Source of the DNA: Lentisphaeria bacterium
GTDB taxonomy: Bacteria > Verrucomicrobiota > Lentisphaeria > Victivallales > UBA1829
DNA: 39,118 nucleotides
Direction of reading: 5' to 3'
NCBI GenBank assembly: GCA_017503545.1
Contig: JAFVSW010000122.1
Location: forward strand, 1-39,118
Positions 1 through 7,585 of the stretch are shown here, one piece after another. Every line of letters starts with the position of its first letter. Positions within the stretch are counted from its first letter, which is position 1. Below the pieces are notes generated by a model, which was not told the DNA's origin, searched no databases, and worked only from the letters and a program-made list of their open reading frames with translations. Made by a program: the position numbers and the translations under genes.

Positions 1-44
1 GAAAAAGGATTGTTGAAGAGATGGAAATGGTAGTTTGTTCCGGC

Positions 45-120
45 GTCGCCATACGGCTATGCCGTGACAAGGCGTGGAAAATAACCATCCACCTTCGCCA
101 AGGCTACGGCGGACAAGCCT
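45..120. repeat. GC-rich double hairpin, likely dispersed repeat
   Basis: A GC-rich patch lies in otherwise AT-richer DNA, downstream of the sialidase-like gene. One hairpin has ACGGC (53-57) and GCCGT (61-65) around a TAT loop, enclosed by CGCC (47-50) and GGCG (71-74). A second has TTCGCC (94-99) and GGCGGA (108-113, one G-U pair) around an 8-base loop. It could be translated on the plus strand, but no gene is recognisable. I infer an intergenic palindromic repeat; its copy number cannot be judged from one copy. I see nothing supportable in bases 1-44. Confidence 0.45.
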
Positions 121-151
121 CAAACGCTCCGTTTTCAGATCTCAACAAGAG

Positions 152-188
152 TTTTCAGGCATTTTTGAAGACTTTTGAAATTGCCTCA
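152..188 (+). repeat. Border motif, copy 1 of 4
   Basis: This is a 37-base motif beginning TTTTCAGGCATTTTTGAAG and ending ATTGCCTCA. It matches 13443-13479 at 35 of 37 positions, and is related to the ends of the 108-bp units at 23859-23966 and 32303-32410. AGGCA near the start can pair with TGCCT near the end, giving a loose AT-rich stem-loop. It lies just past the stop codon of the minus-strand sialidase-like gene. All four copies read the same way on the plus strand. Confidence 0.6.
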
Positions 189-203
189 GTTAAAAAAGAA
201 AAT

Positions 204-1439
204 TCACTGTCCCGTGAACAACGTTTTTGCTGCCTGAAGGCTGCGTTCCACGGCAGCACGGAGATTTTCAACAACACCGTCGTCCCGGTAGACTTCTGCT
301 ATGAAACAGCTTATGAAACTTTTTTCTGCCTCTGTAAAAGAGCGCAGCGGTTCCTCATTCTTACGTTTGGCAGGGAGGAAGGCTTTACTGACGATGTTGT
401 AACAATAGGAACCTTCATCAACGATCTTTCCGGCAAGGATATCATCTTCGGTGATCCGGGCGCAGACGATTTCTCTGGCAGACAGGCGGCCGCGATCCCA
501 GATCAGATAGATCGTTCCATCTTCGCTTTGAACGGCATCGGGATAAGAGTTATTTTCGCCGTTATCCAACAGCAGAGCATAGGGGAAGGTTTTTCCGTCA
601 TCCTCCGAAAGCAGAGCGGTCATGGCGGTTCTTTTCTTGCTGTCCATCTGGTTTATCAGCAGGACTCTGCCGGATTTCAGCCGCAGCAGACAGAAGCGGC
701 TGGAGGGATTGGGGATATCGGTATTTTCCCCATCAGTCCACGATTTGCCGCCGTCAAAGGATTCACATTTGCCGAGAAAACCGGTATTCGTACGGGCAAA
801 GAGCAGAATGGAACGGTCCTGACGTTCCAGAAACATCGCTTCATCAAAATGGGTCGGCACTTTCTTTCCGGCAAAACAGCGTTCAAAGGTTTCGCCGTTG
901 TCGCGACTGACAAAATACTGATATTTTTCGTCTGTCCAGTCGTAAGCCGGCAGAAAAATCCTGCCGTCACTTAATACGGTGGGCTGACAACGGAGGAAAC
1001 CGCAACCGATAAAAAAGGGATCGCACCATTGCAGTTCATCCGCATCGGGATCATCACAACGAATCGCCCATAAATTCAGATGAGCGGGGTTGCTCTGGGG
1101 CAGATAATTGTAATTGCGCTGGGTATAAAAGACCCAGAGCCGTCCGGCGGGATCGATCCAGAGCTGGATATCCAGTGATTGCAGGAGTTCCTGCGGAACG
1201 CTGTTGAGTACGAGAATTGGTTTGCTCCAGTTCAGCCCTTCATCGTCACTGCGGACGAGCAGATTGTAGTTGAAAAGTGACGGTTCCTGCCAGCCGCCGG
1301 TATACCAGCCGGCATAAAGTCTTCCTTTGCGGGTGCGGGCGATGGTGGGGCATCCCTGCCAGAAACGGTTTTCCACATCAAATTCTTTGCCGGGATTTTT
1401 TATGATCTGCGATTGAGAGGTATGTATATATTTCATCAT
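204..1439 (-). CDS. BNR-repeat sialidase-like protein
   Basis: This 411-residue protein has several Asp-box (BNR) repeats typical of the six-bladed sialidase propeller: SDDEGLNWS near residue 64, then SRDNGETF, SFDGGKSW and SEDDGKTF. Such proteins usually release sialic acid or related sugars from glycans, but many BNR proteins have other roles. I do not see the FRIP motif of classical sialidases and could not assign the arginine triad, so the substrate is open. There is no signal peptide, so it is probably intracellular. The start is the first of two adjacent ATGs, with GGAAGGA about 8 bases upstream. It appears monocistronic, separated from nifS by a terminator, with a dyad in its promoter region. 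Confidence 0.8.
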   Translation of the reverse strand: MMKYIHTSQSQIIKNPGKEFDVENRFWQGCPTIARTRKGRLYAGWYTGGWQEPSLFNYNLLVRSDDEGLNWSKPILVLNSVPQELLQSLDIQLWIDPAGRLWVFYTQRNYNYLPQSNPAHLNLWAIRCDDPDADELQWCDPFFIGCGFLRCQPTVLSDGRIFLPAYDWTDEKYQYFVSRDNGETFERCFAGKKVPTHFDEAMFLERQDRSILLFARTNTGFLGKCESFDGGKSWTDGENTDIPNPSSRFCLLRLKSGRVLLINQMDSKKRTAMTALLSEDDGKTFPYALLLDNGENNSYPDAVQSEDGTIYLIWDRGRLSAREIVCARITEDDILAGKIVDEGSYCYNIVSKAFLPAKRKNEEPLRSFTEAEKSFISCFIAEVYRDDGVVENLRAAVERSLQAAKTLFTGQ

Positions 1440-1479
1440 TATTCAGTTCCTTCCATGCCCGTTGAAATCTGTTTGTTCT

Positions 1480-1503
1480 CAGTTTGATAAAATATACAAA
1501 CTG
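1480..1503. promoter_or_regulatory. Dyad upstream of the sialidase-like gene
   Basis: CAGTTTG and CAAACTG are perfect 7-base inverted arms separated by 10 AT-only bases that contain a TATATT-like -10 on the minus strand. The dyad ends about 40 bases before the start codon. I infer an operator; no clear -35 was found and the regulator is unknown. Confidence 0.4.
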
Positions 1504-1557
1504 TTATCAGCCTGAATATAACCTGAAAAACAAGAAAGTCAAGAACAGATTAAAAAA

Positions 1558-1591
1558 ATCCCGTATTTTCCACTCTGAGAAAATACGGGAT
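1558..1591 (-). terminator. Rho-independent terminator of nifUS
   Basis: A perfect 13-bp stem (ATCCCGTATTTTC with its complement GAAAATACGGGAT) has an 8-base loop. On the minus strand it is followed by a run of seven T. It lies 27 bases past the nifS stop codon and insulates nifUS from the sialidase-like gene downstream. Confidence 0.9.
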
Positions 1592-1618
1592 GGATCAACT
1601 GTTTTTACAGCGTATTTA

Positions 1619-2794
1619 TTATTTTTCACGCTTGTTCCAGTAGGGGGAGATCTTACGCAGACGTTCAATCACCGGGGGCAATTTGGATAAAACAAAATCC
1701 ACTTCCTGTTCCGTGTTGTAACGGGAGAAACTGAAACGGATCGCACCATGTGCCGCCGTGTAGGGAACGCCCATCGCGCGCATGACATGAGACGGTTCCA
1801 GACTGCCGGTGGTACATGCACTGCCGCTGGAAGCACAAATGCCATCCAAATCCAGAAGCATCAGGATGGATTCCCCTTCGATATATTCAAAGGAGATGTT
1901 GGCTGTATTGGGGAGACGGCTTGCCGGATCGCCATTGACCCGGACACAGGGGATGGTATTGAGAACCGTCTGTTCCAGTTTATCACGGAGTGCTTTGACT
2001 CTTGTATTTTCTTCGTTGACATGTGCCAATGCCAGTTCTGCTGCTTTGCCCATGCCGACAATGGATGCAATGTTTTCTGTTCCGGCACGCCGTCCGTTTT
2101 CCTGATGTCCGCCGATGATGAACGGATGGAAACGTGTACCCCGTTTGATATAGAGCGCACCCACGCCTTTGGGAGAATGGAATTTATGCCCGGAAATACT
2201 GAGCATGTCAATATTCATATCTTTCAATTTGAACGGGATTTTTCCCGCAGCCTGAACGGCATCGGTATGGAACAACGCACCTGCACGGTGAGCCAATTCC
2301 GCCAATTCTGCAACCGGATGGATATTTCCTGTTTCGTTATTAGCCCACATGACAGAGACGATCACGGTATCATCATCGATCATTTCTCTGGCACGTTCCA
2401 TATCCAGTCTGCCTTTTGCATCGACAGGAATTTCCGCGATGCGGTATCCTTTGCGTTCCAGATCACGGCAGAGATTGAGGATTGCCGGGTGTTCCACACT
2501 AGTTGTTACAATCTTTTTCCGTTTGGGACAGCAGGAGACGGCACTGAGAATCGCCGCACTGTCGCTTTCTGTACCGCAGGAAGTGAAAAGGATTTCGGAA
2601 GGATACGCCGCGCCGAGCATGGCAGCCGTCTGTTCCCGCGCGATTTCCAGATGTTTTGCAAGCTGTCCGCCGAACCGATGGATACTGGAAGGGTTTGCAT
2701 AAAAATCGGTCAGGAATGGGAGCATAGCTTCCACCACTTCCGGGGCAACCTTTGTTGTTGCGTTATTGTCAAAGTAAATAGCGTCTTTGAACAT
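1619..2794 (-). CDS. nifS: Cysteine desulfurase NifS
   Basis: This PLP enzyme of 391 residues takes sulfur from cysteine as a persulfide and gives it to the scaffold NifU for Fe-S cluster assembly in the cytoplasm. The family signatures are clear: YFDNNATTKV at the N-terminus, TSCGTESDSAA, SVEHPAI, NNETG, HTDAVQ, the PLP lysine in SGHKFHSPKG (about residue 204), and the catalytic cysteine in SSGSACTTGSLEPSHV (about residue 325). The length is normal. It starts 6 bases after nifU ends, with GGAGG inside the last nifU codons, so translation is probably coupled. No nitrogenase gene is present, so a general Fe-S role is inferred. Confidence 0.96.
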   Translation of the reverse strand: MFKDAIYFDNNATTKVAPEVVEAMLPFLTDFYANPSSIHRFGGQLAKHLEIAREQTAAMLGAAYPSEILFTSCGTESDSAAILSAVSCCPKRKKIVTTSVEHPAILNLCRDLERKGYRIAEIPVDAKGRLDMERAREMIDDDTVIVSVMWANNETGNIHPVAELAELAHRAGALFHTDAVQAAGKIPFKLKDMNIDMLSISGHKFHSPKGVGALYIKRGTRFHPFIIGGHQENGRRAGTENIASIVGMGKAAELALAHVNEENTRVKALRDKLEQTVLNTIPCVRVNGDPASRLPNTANISFEYIEGESILMLLDLDGICASSGSACTTGSLEPSHVMRAMGVPYTAAHGAIRFSFSRYNTEQEVDFVLSKLPPVIERLRKISPYWNKREK

Positions 2795-2800
2795 GATGAC

Positions 2801-3676
2801 TTACGCTTCCTCCACGGTGAGACCGGGGCTTAAAAGTTCATTGAGTTTTGCCTGTACGAATTTACGCAAAGTAAGTTGGGCATTGGGGCATGTGGCACAA
2901 ACACCTTTGAGCTGGACTTTAACGATGTCGCCATCCAGGTCGATGAGTTCGATGCTGCCGCCGTCATGTTCCAACTGCGGGCGGATTTCCCGTTCAATGA
3001 TTTCCTGAATACGGAGAATCTTTTTGACCGGAGAAAGAGAATCGAATGCCGGACCGGCGGAAACGGCAGTATCTGCGGCAAGGGGATTGCTGACTTTGTT
3101 CAAATCGTCCAGGATTTCCTGGATTTTATCAATACAGAATCCGCATGCGCCACCGGCTTTTGTGTATTCGGTGATCTGTTCAGCTGTGGTCAGATTATTG
3201 ATCTTTGCCACTTTGCGGATCTGGGTGTCAGTGATGCCGAAACAGCGGCAGATGATGCGGCCTTCATGGTCGTCATCCAATTCCACATCGCCACCGGCAA
3301 GCCCGTTGCGTTTGCGGTAATCGGCAATTGCCGCCTGAAGGGCTTCCATGCCCATGACGGAACAGTGCATTTTTTCTTCGGGGAGATCGTCGATGATTTT
3401 GACGATATCCTGATTTGTCACTTTTGCTGCTTCGTCAAGCGTCATACCCTTGACCAATTCGGTAAGTGCCGAGCTGGATGCGATCGCACTTGCGCAGCCG
3501 AAAGTTTGGAATTTAACATCGGCGATTCTGCCTTGATCATCCAGTTTCAAGTACAATTTCAAAGCATCGCCGCACGCCATATTGCCGACTTCTGCAACTG
3601 CATCGGCATTTTCGATCTCGCCCACATTACGCGGGTTGAGAAAGTGATCCATTACTTTTTCATTATAGTTCCACAT
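2801..3676 (-). CDS. nifU: Fe-S cluster scaffold NifU
   Basis: This is a three-domain NifU of 291 residues that builds Fe-S clusters from NifS-derived sulfur. The N-terminal IscU-like domain keeps its three cluster cysteines (NMACGDA, FGCASA, MHCSVMG). The central BFD-like [2Fe-2S] domain has CRC and later CGFC. The C-terminal NFU domain has the CATC motif. The ATG at 3676 (MWNYNEK) is preferred over a TTG three codons upstream, because GGAAGGAG lies 9 bases before it. It is first in a nifU-nifS operon with its own promoter and operator-like dyad. Confidence 0.96.
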   Translation of the reverse strand: MWNYNEKVMDHFLNPRNVGEIENADAVAEVGNMACGDALKLYLKLDDQGRIADVKFQTFGCASAIASSSALTELVKGMTLDEAAKVTNQDIVKIIDDLPEEKMHCSVMGMEALQAAIADYRKRNGLAGGDVELDDDHEGRIICRCFGITDTQIRKVAKINNLTTAEQITEYTKAGGACGFCIDKIQEILDDLNKVSNPLAADTAVSAGPAFDSLSPVKKILRIQEIIEREIRPQLEHDGGSIELIDLDGDIVKVQLKGVCATCPNAQLTLRKFVQAKLNELLSPGLTVEEA

Positions 3677-3725
3677 AGATAACAACTCCTTCCGTTACGT
3701 TCCGCAAAAAATTCTGCAAGATGGT

Positions 3726-3754
3726 AATATACTCCGTAATCCACAGGATTACAA
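3726..3754 (-). promoter_or_regulatory. nifUS promoter with embedded dyad operator
   Basis: On the minus strand TTGTAA (3749-3754) and TATATT (3726-3731) are spaced by 17 bases, a good sigma-70-type promoter about 50 bases before nifU. A perfect dyad, GTAATCC-N3-GGATTAC (3736-3752), fills the spacer and overlaps the -35. That placement is typical of a repressor site. The regulator is unknown; an iron or Fe-S sensor is a guess from context. Confidence 0.7.
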
Positions 3755-3780
3755 GGCAGAATCCCGGAAAATTTGGCTTA

Positions 3781-5403
3781 TTACAGCTTTTTTGCTGTTC
3801 TGCAGGCAAGGTTGAGGCGTTTCAATTCCCCGGGCTGCAAGGTGAGATTCCAATGAATCATGCCTGTCTTGGGATCCAATTCCGCTCCCGCTGTTGTTGC
3901 CGGAAGTAATTTTACGGTCACTTCTTCCACTTCGGATACCGGGATCCGTTGTCTCAGAATCAGACTGACCGGTTTATTGCCCGTGTTGAGCAAGGTCGTT
4001 TGCCAGTGTTCGTAATGACAACTTGTTTTCTGGACCAGGCCTTCTGTTGTGTGTTTGTCTTGCGTTTTCTGACTTGTCACGCTGATGCCATCGACAGAAC
4101 CTGCGTAAAGTTTATTTTTTTCGCCCTGTGCCGTCAAAGGCAGCGTGGATGTTCCGATATAACCGGAATCTCTGGAAATCGCTACTTTACCCGGCAGCAG
4201 CAGATAGGGCGAATCGTTGAGAAATTCGCCGCAGATGAATACGTTGTTACGCAATTCCGGGATGGCTTCGTTCCGGTAATCCGTTTTGAAGGTCCGGCGG
4301 GTGATGACAAATGCGCTTTCCTGATTGCCGTCTGCAATGGTGTATTTCCCCGGCAACGTGTAGGAGACAGAGGCGGCATCGCCTTTGGTGTTGACTTTGG
4401 CAATATTGCCGCTTGTGTTGTTTTGATACATTGCAAAAGCGACGGGCATTGCTGCATCCGCACTTTCCACCGTAACGAGTTTTCGGGCGGATTTTCCTTT
4501 TTGCTGCGGTTCGCCGTACAGAACCCAATTCTTCCATTCCGGCGGCGTGGCGGAGAGGCGTACCGGTGCCGTGGAAAGGGTGAGGTCGATCTGTTCCCAT
4601 TTTTCGCCGGATGCCTGTTTGACATTACCTGAATATTCCAGATCCATTGTCTTTTTGCCGGAAACGATTTTTGCCTGATAACGGGGTGTCCAGCTTGCGG
4701 CATGAGTGACATAGGCGATTTTTAATGTTGCTTTGCAGTCTGCTTTTGCGTCAGCAGTGACAAGAATGGATATTCGTCTGGCGGTCACGCCTTCCGAATG
4801 ATTCCGGAGTTTCTGGTCGACCAAATGCAATTTTTCCTGAAGATCCCGGATCGCTCCTTCCGTATTGCGTTTTTCCGTTTGGGCGTTGCGATAACGTGTT
4901 GTCAACGTGTCATTGGAAGATTGCCAGAGTGTCTTATCTTTGCCGGAGGTATATGCCTGTTCAGCAACCGCTTCGCCATGGATGGTCCGATAGCATTCCA
5001 GCAGAGAAAGAGTTTTTGTCAAGACTTCCACATGATCCTGTTTCTGCAGGATTTTCTGTTGAAGATTTTCTTTTTCCGCTGTCAGTTTGCGTATTTCTTC
5101 GTTCCGGTATAACGTACTGGTGGCACGTTCCCAGGAAATACTGCGTATCGTACAGTCGGGGTGGGTGACGGCTTGTTCTGCCATGCGGATGGTCCCCGTG
5201 TTGATGTTATCCGGAATATTGGCAAAGACGATGAGGTTCCGTCCTTTTTTCAATGCTACATCTGCCGTTCTTGTAAGCAATGCGCCGGAACGATATACGG
5301 TCACCGCGGACGGTTTATGTTCTGCATTGATTGGATGGATTGAGTTTGCCAGGCAAACTGCGACATTCAGACAGAATATTGTAAAAACGGTAATTTTTTT
5401 CAT
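3781..5403 (-). CDS. MuiA-family secreted protein (DUF4140/DUF4139)
   Basis: This 540-residue protein is of the mucoidy-inhibitor MuiA type. After a signal peptide (MKKITVFTIFCLNVAVCLA) comes a DUF4140-like beta domain (VTVYRSGALLTRTADVAL), then a helical, probably coiled-coil region (about residues 100-200), then the DUF4139 beta region (ASWTPRYQAKI onward). The family's biochemical role is unknown; members are exported. The second of two nearby ATGs is chosen, because AAGGAG lies 8 bases before it but only 2 before the first. That AAGGAG overlaps the stop codon of the gene upstream, so the two are probably translationally coupled. It is a paralogue of the upstream gene. Confidence 0.85.
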   Translation of the reverse strand: MKKITVFTIFCLNVAVCLANSIHPINAEHKPSAVTVYRSGALLTRTADVALKKGRNLIVFANIPDNINTGTIRMAEQAVTHPDCTIRSISWERATSTLYRNEEIRKLTAEKENLQQKILQKQDHVEVLTKTLSLLECYRTIHGEAVAEQAYTSGKDKTLWQSSNDTLTTRYRNAQTEKRNTEGAIRDLQEKLHLVDQKLRNHSEGVTARRISILVTADAKADCKATLKIAYVTHAASWTPRYQAKIVSGKKTMDLEYSGNVKQASGEKWEQIDLTLSTAPVRLSATPPEWKNWVLYGEPQQKGKSARKLVTVESADAAMPVAFAMYQNNTSGNIAKVNTKGDAASVSYTLPGKYTIADGNQESAFVITRRTFKTDYRNEAIPELRNNVFICGEFLNDSPYLLLPGKVAISRDSGYIGTSTLPLTAQGEKNKLYAGSVDGISVTSQKTQDKHTTEGLVQKTSCHYEHWQTTLLNTGNKPVSLILRQRIPVSEVEEVTVKLLPATTAGAELDPKTGMIHWNLTLQPGELKRLNLACRTAKKL

Positions 5404-5415
5404 AATCATGTCTCC

Positions 5416-7341
5416 TTATTTCTGCACTTTTGCTGCATCATCTTCCACTCCGAATCCGGGAGTGGGGCGTCCATTGCCGATCCGGTGGGTGATGATGTAA
5501 TTTGCGGGATATTCGACGGAAAATTTTACAACATGCCGGGCAGTTGCACCGGGGGAAAGATTTTTCATTACATCCCGTCCGAATGTGCCGGAATTTTTCA
5601 ACGGGACGTTATCCAGAAATCTTCCGGTGATTTTGATTTTATCCGTGGCGGAGGAGGGAATCTGTTCCAGAAATTCATATTTCATATGTTTCCCGGTTGT
5701 ATTCCGGAATATGGTCTCGATTTCGAATGCCGTTTTCCGCAAATCGGTAAACATACCCGTGTTTTCCGCTTTCTGCCGTACGGTGCGTTTGACTTTGATC
5801 CGTTGATCCACACCCACATTGACCGTGAAATACCGGCTTTCTGTCGGCAGGATCGTCGGCAAGTCTGTGTTACCGACAAATTCCGATCCATAGAAAATAT
5901 TTGCCGGACCGGCGAGTAAGGGCAGGGCTTTTTCCGGGTATACTTTGCATTTCCGGTACGCATGTATGGATTTGCCGGGTACAAAGTGATAATAAACCAT
6001 GCCTTTGAGCGTTTTTGTGGTCAAAGGGATTTTCTGATATTGTCCGTTTGACGGGGCATTGACCGGAGCCGCAGAGGCAAACTTGAAATCCAGTCCGGCA
6101 CTTGTCGATGCCGGATTTTTCAATGTATGTGCGGGATAATCCAAGCCTTGAGAAGCGACGGAAACAGCAGAGATCTGCCGGATTTTTTTCAGATCCAGTG
6201 AGGCTGTTTTACCGTCTTTTGTCCGATAGGTGATGGTATCATCGGAAATCTGCTGCAATGGTTCGCGGATGATGATTTGGCTGCCATCGTTGAACTGGAT
6301 GGTATTTGCCCAGATTCCCTGCTGACGGATGTATTGTTTTTCCATTGCCGGAGCTTGATCTGTCGCTTTCTCGATCCGTAATTTTGCTCCATGTATTTTT
6401 CTCAATGCCGTCTTTGATTTGCGAACGCGTGGCTGGTAGACAGGGCGGGGTTGCGGTGTGGGAGCTTCAAACCGTTCTGTGATTTTTTTTGTTGCAAGTT
6501 GAGGAAGATCCGCAGAAACGGACGGGATTGCACTGGAGAAGAACAGGGGGATATTCTGCCAATTTTCTCCGGTACTTTGTTTGAGCAGAGCATAACAGGC
6601 AAGCTGTACCTGTTCGTTTTCCGGATCGATCCGCAGTTCATACGCAGGATACCAGGAGGCATTGCGGATGAGATAAGAGATTTCCAACGGAGCGCGGACA
6701 GCCTTTTTTGCATCAAGGGAAATTTCCGCCGTGATATTGGAAATCTGATTCCGGCTGAAAAGTTTTTGGAACGTTTCATCGGCAATGGTCAACTCTTTTT
6801 CCAGTATATCCGCTTTCTTTTCCAAGTCGCGTAATGTTTTATATTGTGTTGCAAGGGCATTGGCAATGTAACGGAGAAACGCATCGGCGGCGGCTGGATC
6901 GTATTCTTTCGGCTTGCCGTCGGCTTTCCGTTGCGGGGCAGTGGGGGAGAGTTGTTTCAAGCGTCGTATTTCCGCTTCGACTTGCCGGATGTGATCCCGA
7001 TTATGATCCCGGGCATCCGTGGCTTTCATCACTGCCTGACGGCATTTTTCCACATCGGAATCTGCCGGTTGCGGCTGGACTTTGTACCGGAGAGAGACGG
7101 CGGTGATGGTGACATCCGGCGAACCGATCATGGCGGAAATGGAATTGCTGTCGGCGGATTGGGGCAACCCATTCAGCGTGAGAACGGATTTTCCGGCAGG
7201 AATGTTTACTGTGATACCGCGTTTGACCATGGCGGAGGAATCGTAGACGGTGACCGATTTGATCGGGGCATGGTATCCGGCAGCAGCAGATATCATGGCG
7301 CATACTGTGGTGATGAACAGGAATATCAGTTTGAGTTTCAT
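5416..7341 (-). CDS. MuiA-family secreted protein, long paralogue
   Basis: This 641-residue paralogue of the next gene has a signal peptide (MKLKLIFLFITTVCAMISAAA), a DUF4140-like N-terminus (KSVTVYDSSAMVKRGITV), a charged coiled-coil-like region (about residues 95-195) and a DUF4139-like part (NASWYPAYELRI onward). It is about 100 residues longer, because an extra segment near residues 300-420 interrupts the DUF4139 region. That segment has a basic stretch and a small beta-rich part (NDGSQIIIREPLQQIS). The start has AAAGGTG 7 bases upstream. It is first of a two-gene operon. Function unknown; the pair may form a hetero-oligomer in the envelope, which is inference. Confidence 0.83.
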   Translation of the reverse strand: MKLKLIFLFITTVCAMISAAAGYHAPIKSVTVYDSSAMVKRGITVNIPAGKSVLTLNGLPQSADSNSISAMIGSPDVTITAVSLRYKVQPQPADSDVEKCRQAVMKATDARDHNRDHIRQVEAEIRRLKQLSPTAPQRKADGKPKEYDPAAADAFLRYIANALATQYKTLRDLEKKADILEKELTIADETFQKLFSRNQISNITAEISLDAKKAVRAPLEISYLIRNASWYPAYELRIDPENEQVQLACYALLKQSTGENWQNIPLFFSSAIPSVSADLPQLATKKITERFEAPTPQPRPVYQPRVRKSKTALRKIHGAKLRIEKATDQAPAMEKQYIRQQGIWANTIQFNDGSQIIIREPLQQISDDTITYRTKDGKTASLDLKKIRQISAVSVASQGLDYPAHTLKNPASTSAGLDFKFASAAPVNAPSNGQYQKIPLTTKTLKGMVYYHFVPGKSIHAYRKCKVYPEKALPLLAGPANIFYGSEFVGNTDLPTILPTESRYFTVNVGVDQRIKVKRTVRQKAENTGMFTDLRKTAFEIETIFRNTTGKHMKYEFLEQIPSSATDKIKITGRFLDNVPLKNSGTFGRDVMKNLSPGATARHVVKFSVEYPANYIITHRIGNGRPTPGFGVEDDAAKVQK

Positions 7342-7423
7342 GGGTGAACACCTTTCTTTGTTATCGTTGTTCTCTGTCTATAAAGACGAGTCAGAATCAA
7401 AAAAATTAGGACATAACGGTGAA

Positions 7424-7452
7424 AATATAGTGCAAAAGAGCAAAAAAATCAA
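7424..7452 (-). promoter_or_regulatory. Promoter of the MuiA-type operon
   Basis: On the minus strand TTGATT (7447-7452) and TATATT (7424-7429) are separated by 17 bases. This leaves a leader of about 75 bases before the gene starting at 7341. Confidence 0.6.
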
Positions 7453-7481
7453 ATTTCTTGCATGAAAAATTTATTTTTTTC

Positions 7482-7510
7482 TTGAAAACGATGAAGAGTT
7501 ATGATATAGT
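7482..7510 (+). promoter_or_regulatory. Promoter of the polyamine genes
   Basis: TTGAAA (7482-7487), 17 bases, then TATAGT (7505-7510). The signal is about 70 bases before the carboxynorspermidine dehydrogenase start and is divergent from the MuiA operon promoter. Confidence 0.65.
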
Positions 7511-7585
7511 AAAAAAGTTGTGTTCCTGTACGGAACGGTATCAAATGTACGCAATAATCACAATTTTTACCCGGAGTAGAGAAAA

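Noticed and set aside
1484-1690. Small open frame between the sialidase-like gene and nifS
   Set aside because: It runs through the nifUS terminator and into the end of nifS on the other strand.
1748-2833. Open frame of 361 codons opposite nifS
   Set aside because: nifS has every family motif on the minus strand; the opposite frame has none.
1619-3676. Nitrogen fixation cluster
   Set aside because: nifU and nifS alone serve general Fe-S assembly in many anaerobes; no nitrogenase or maturation genes are present.
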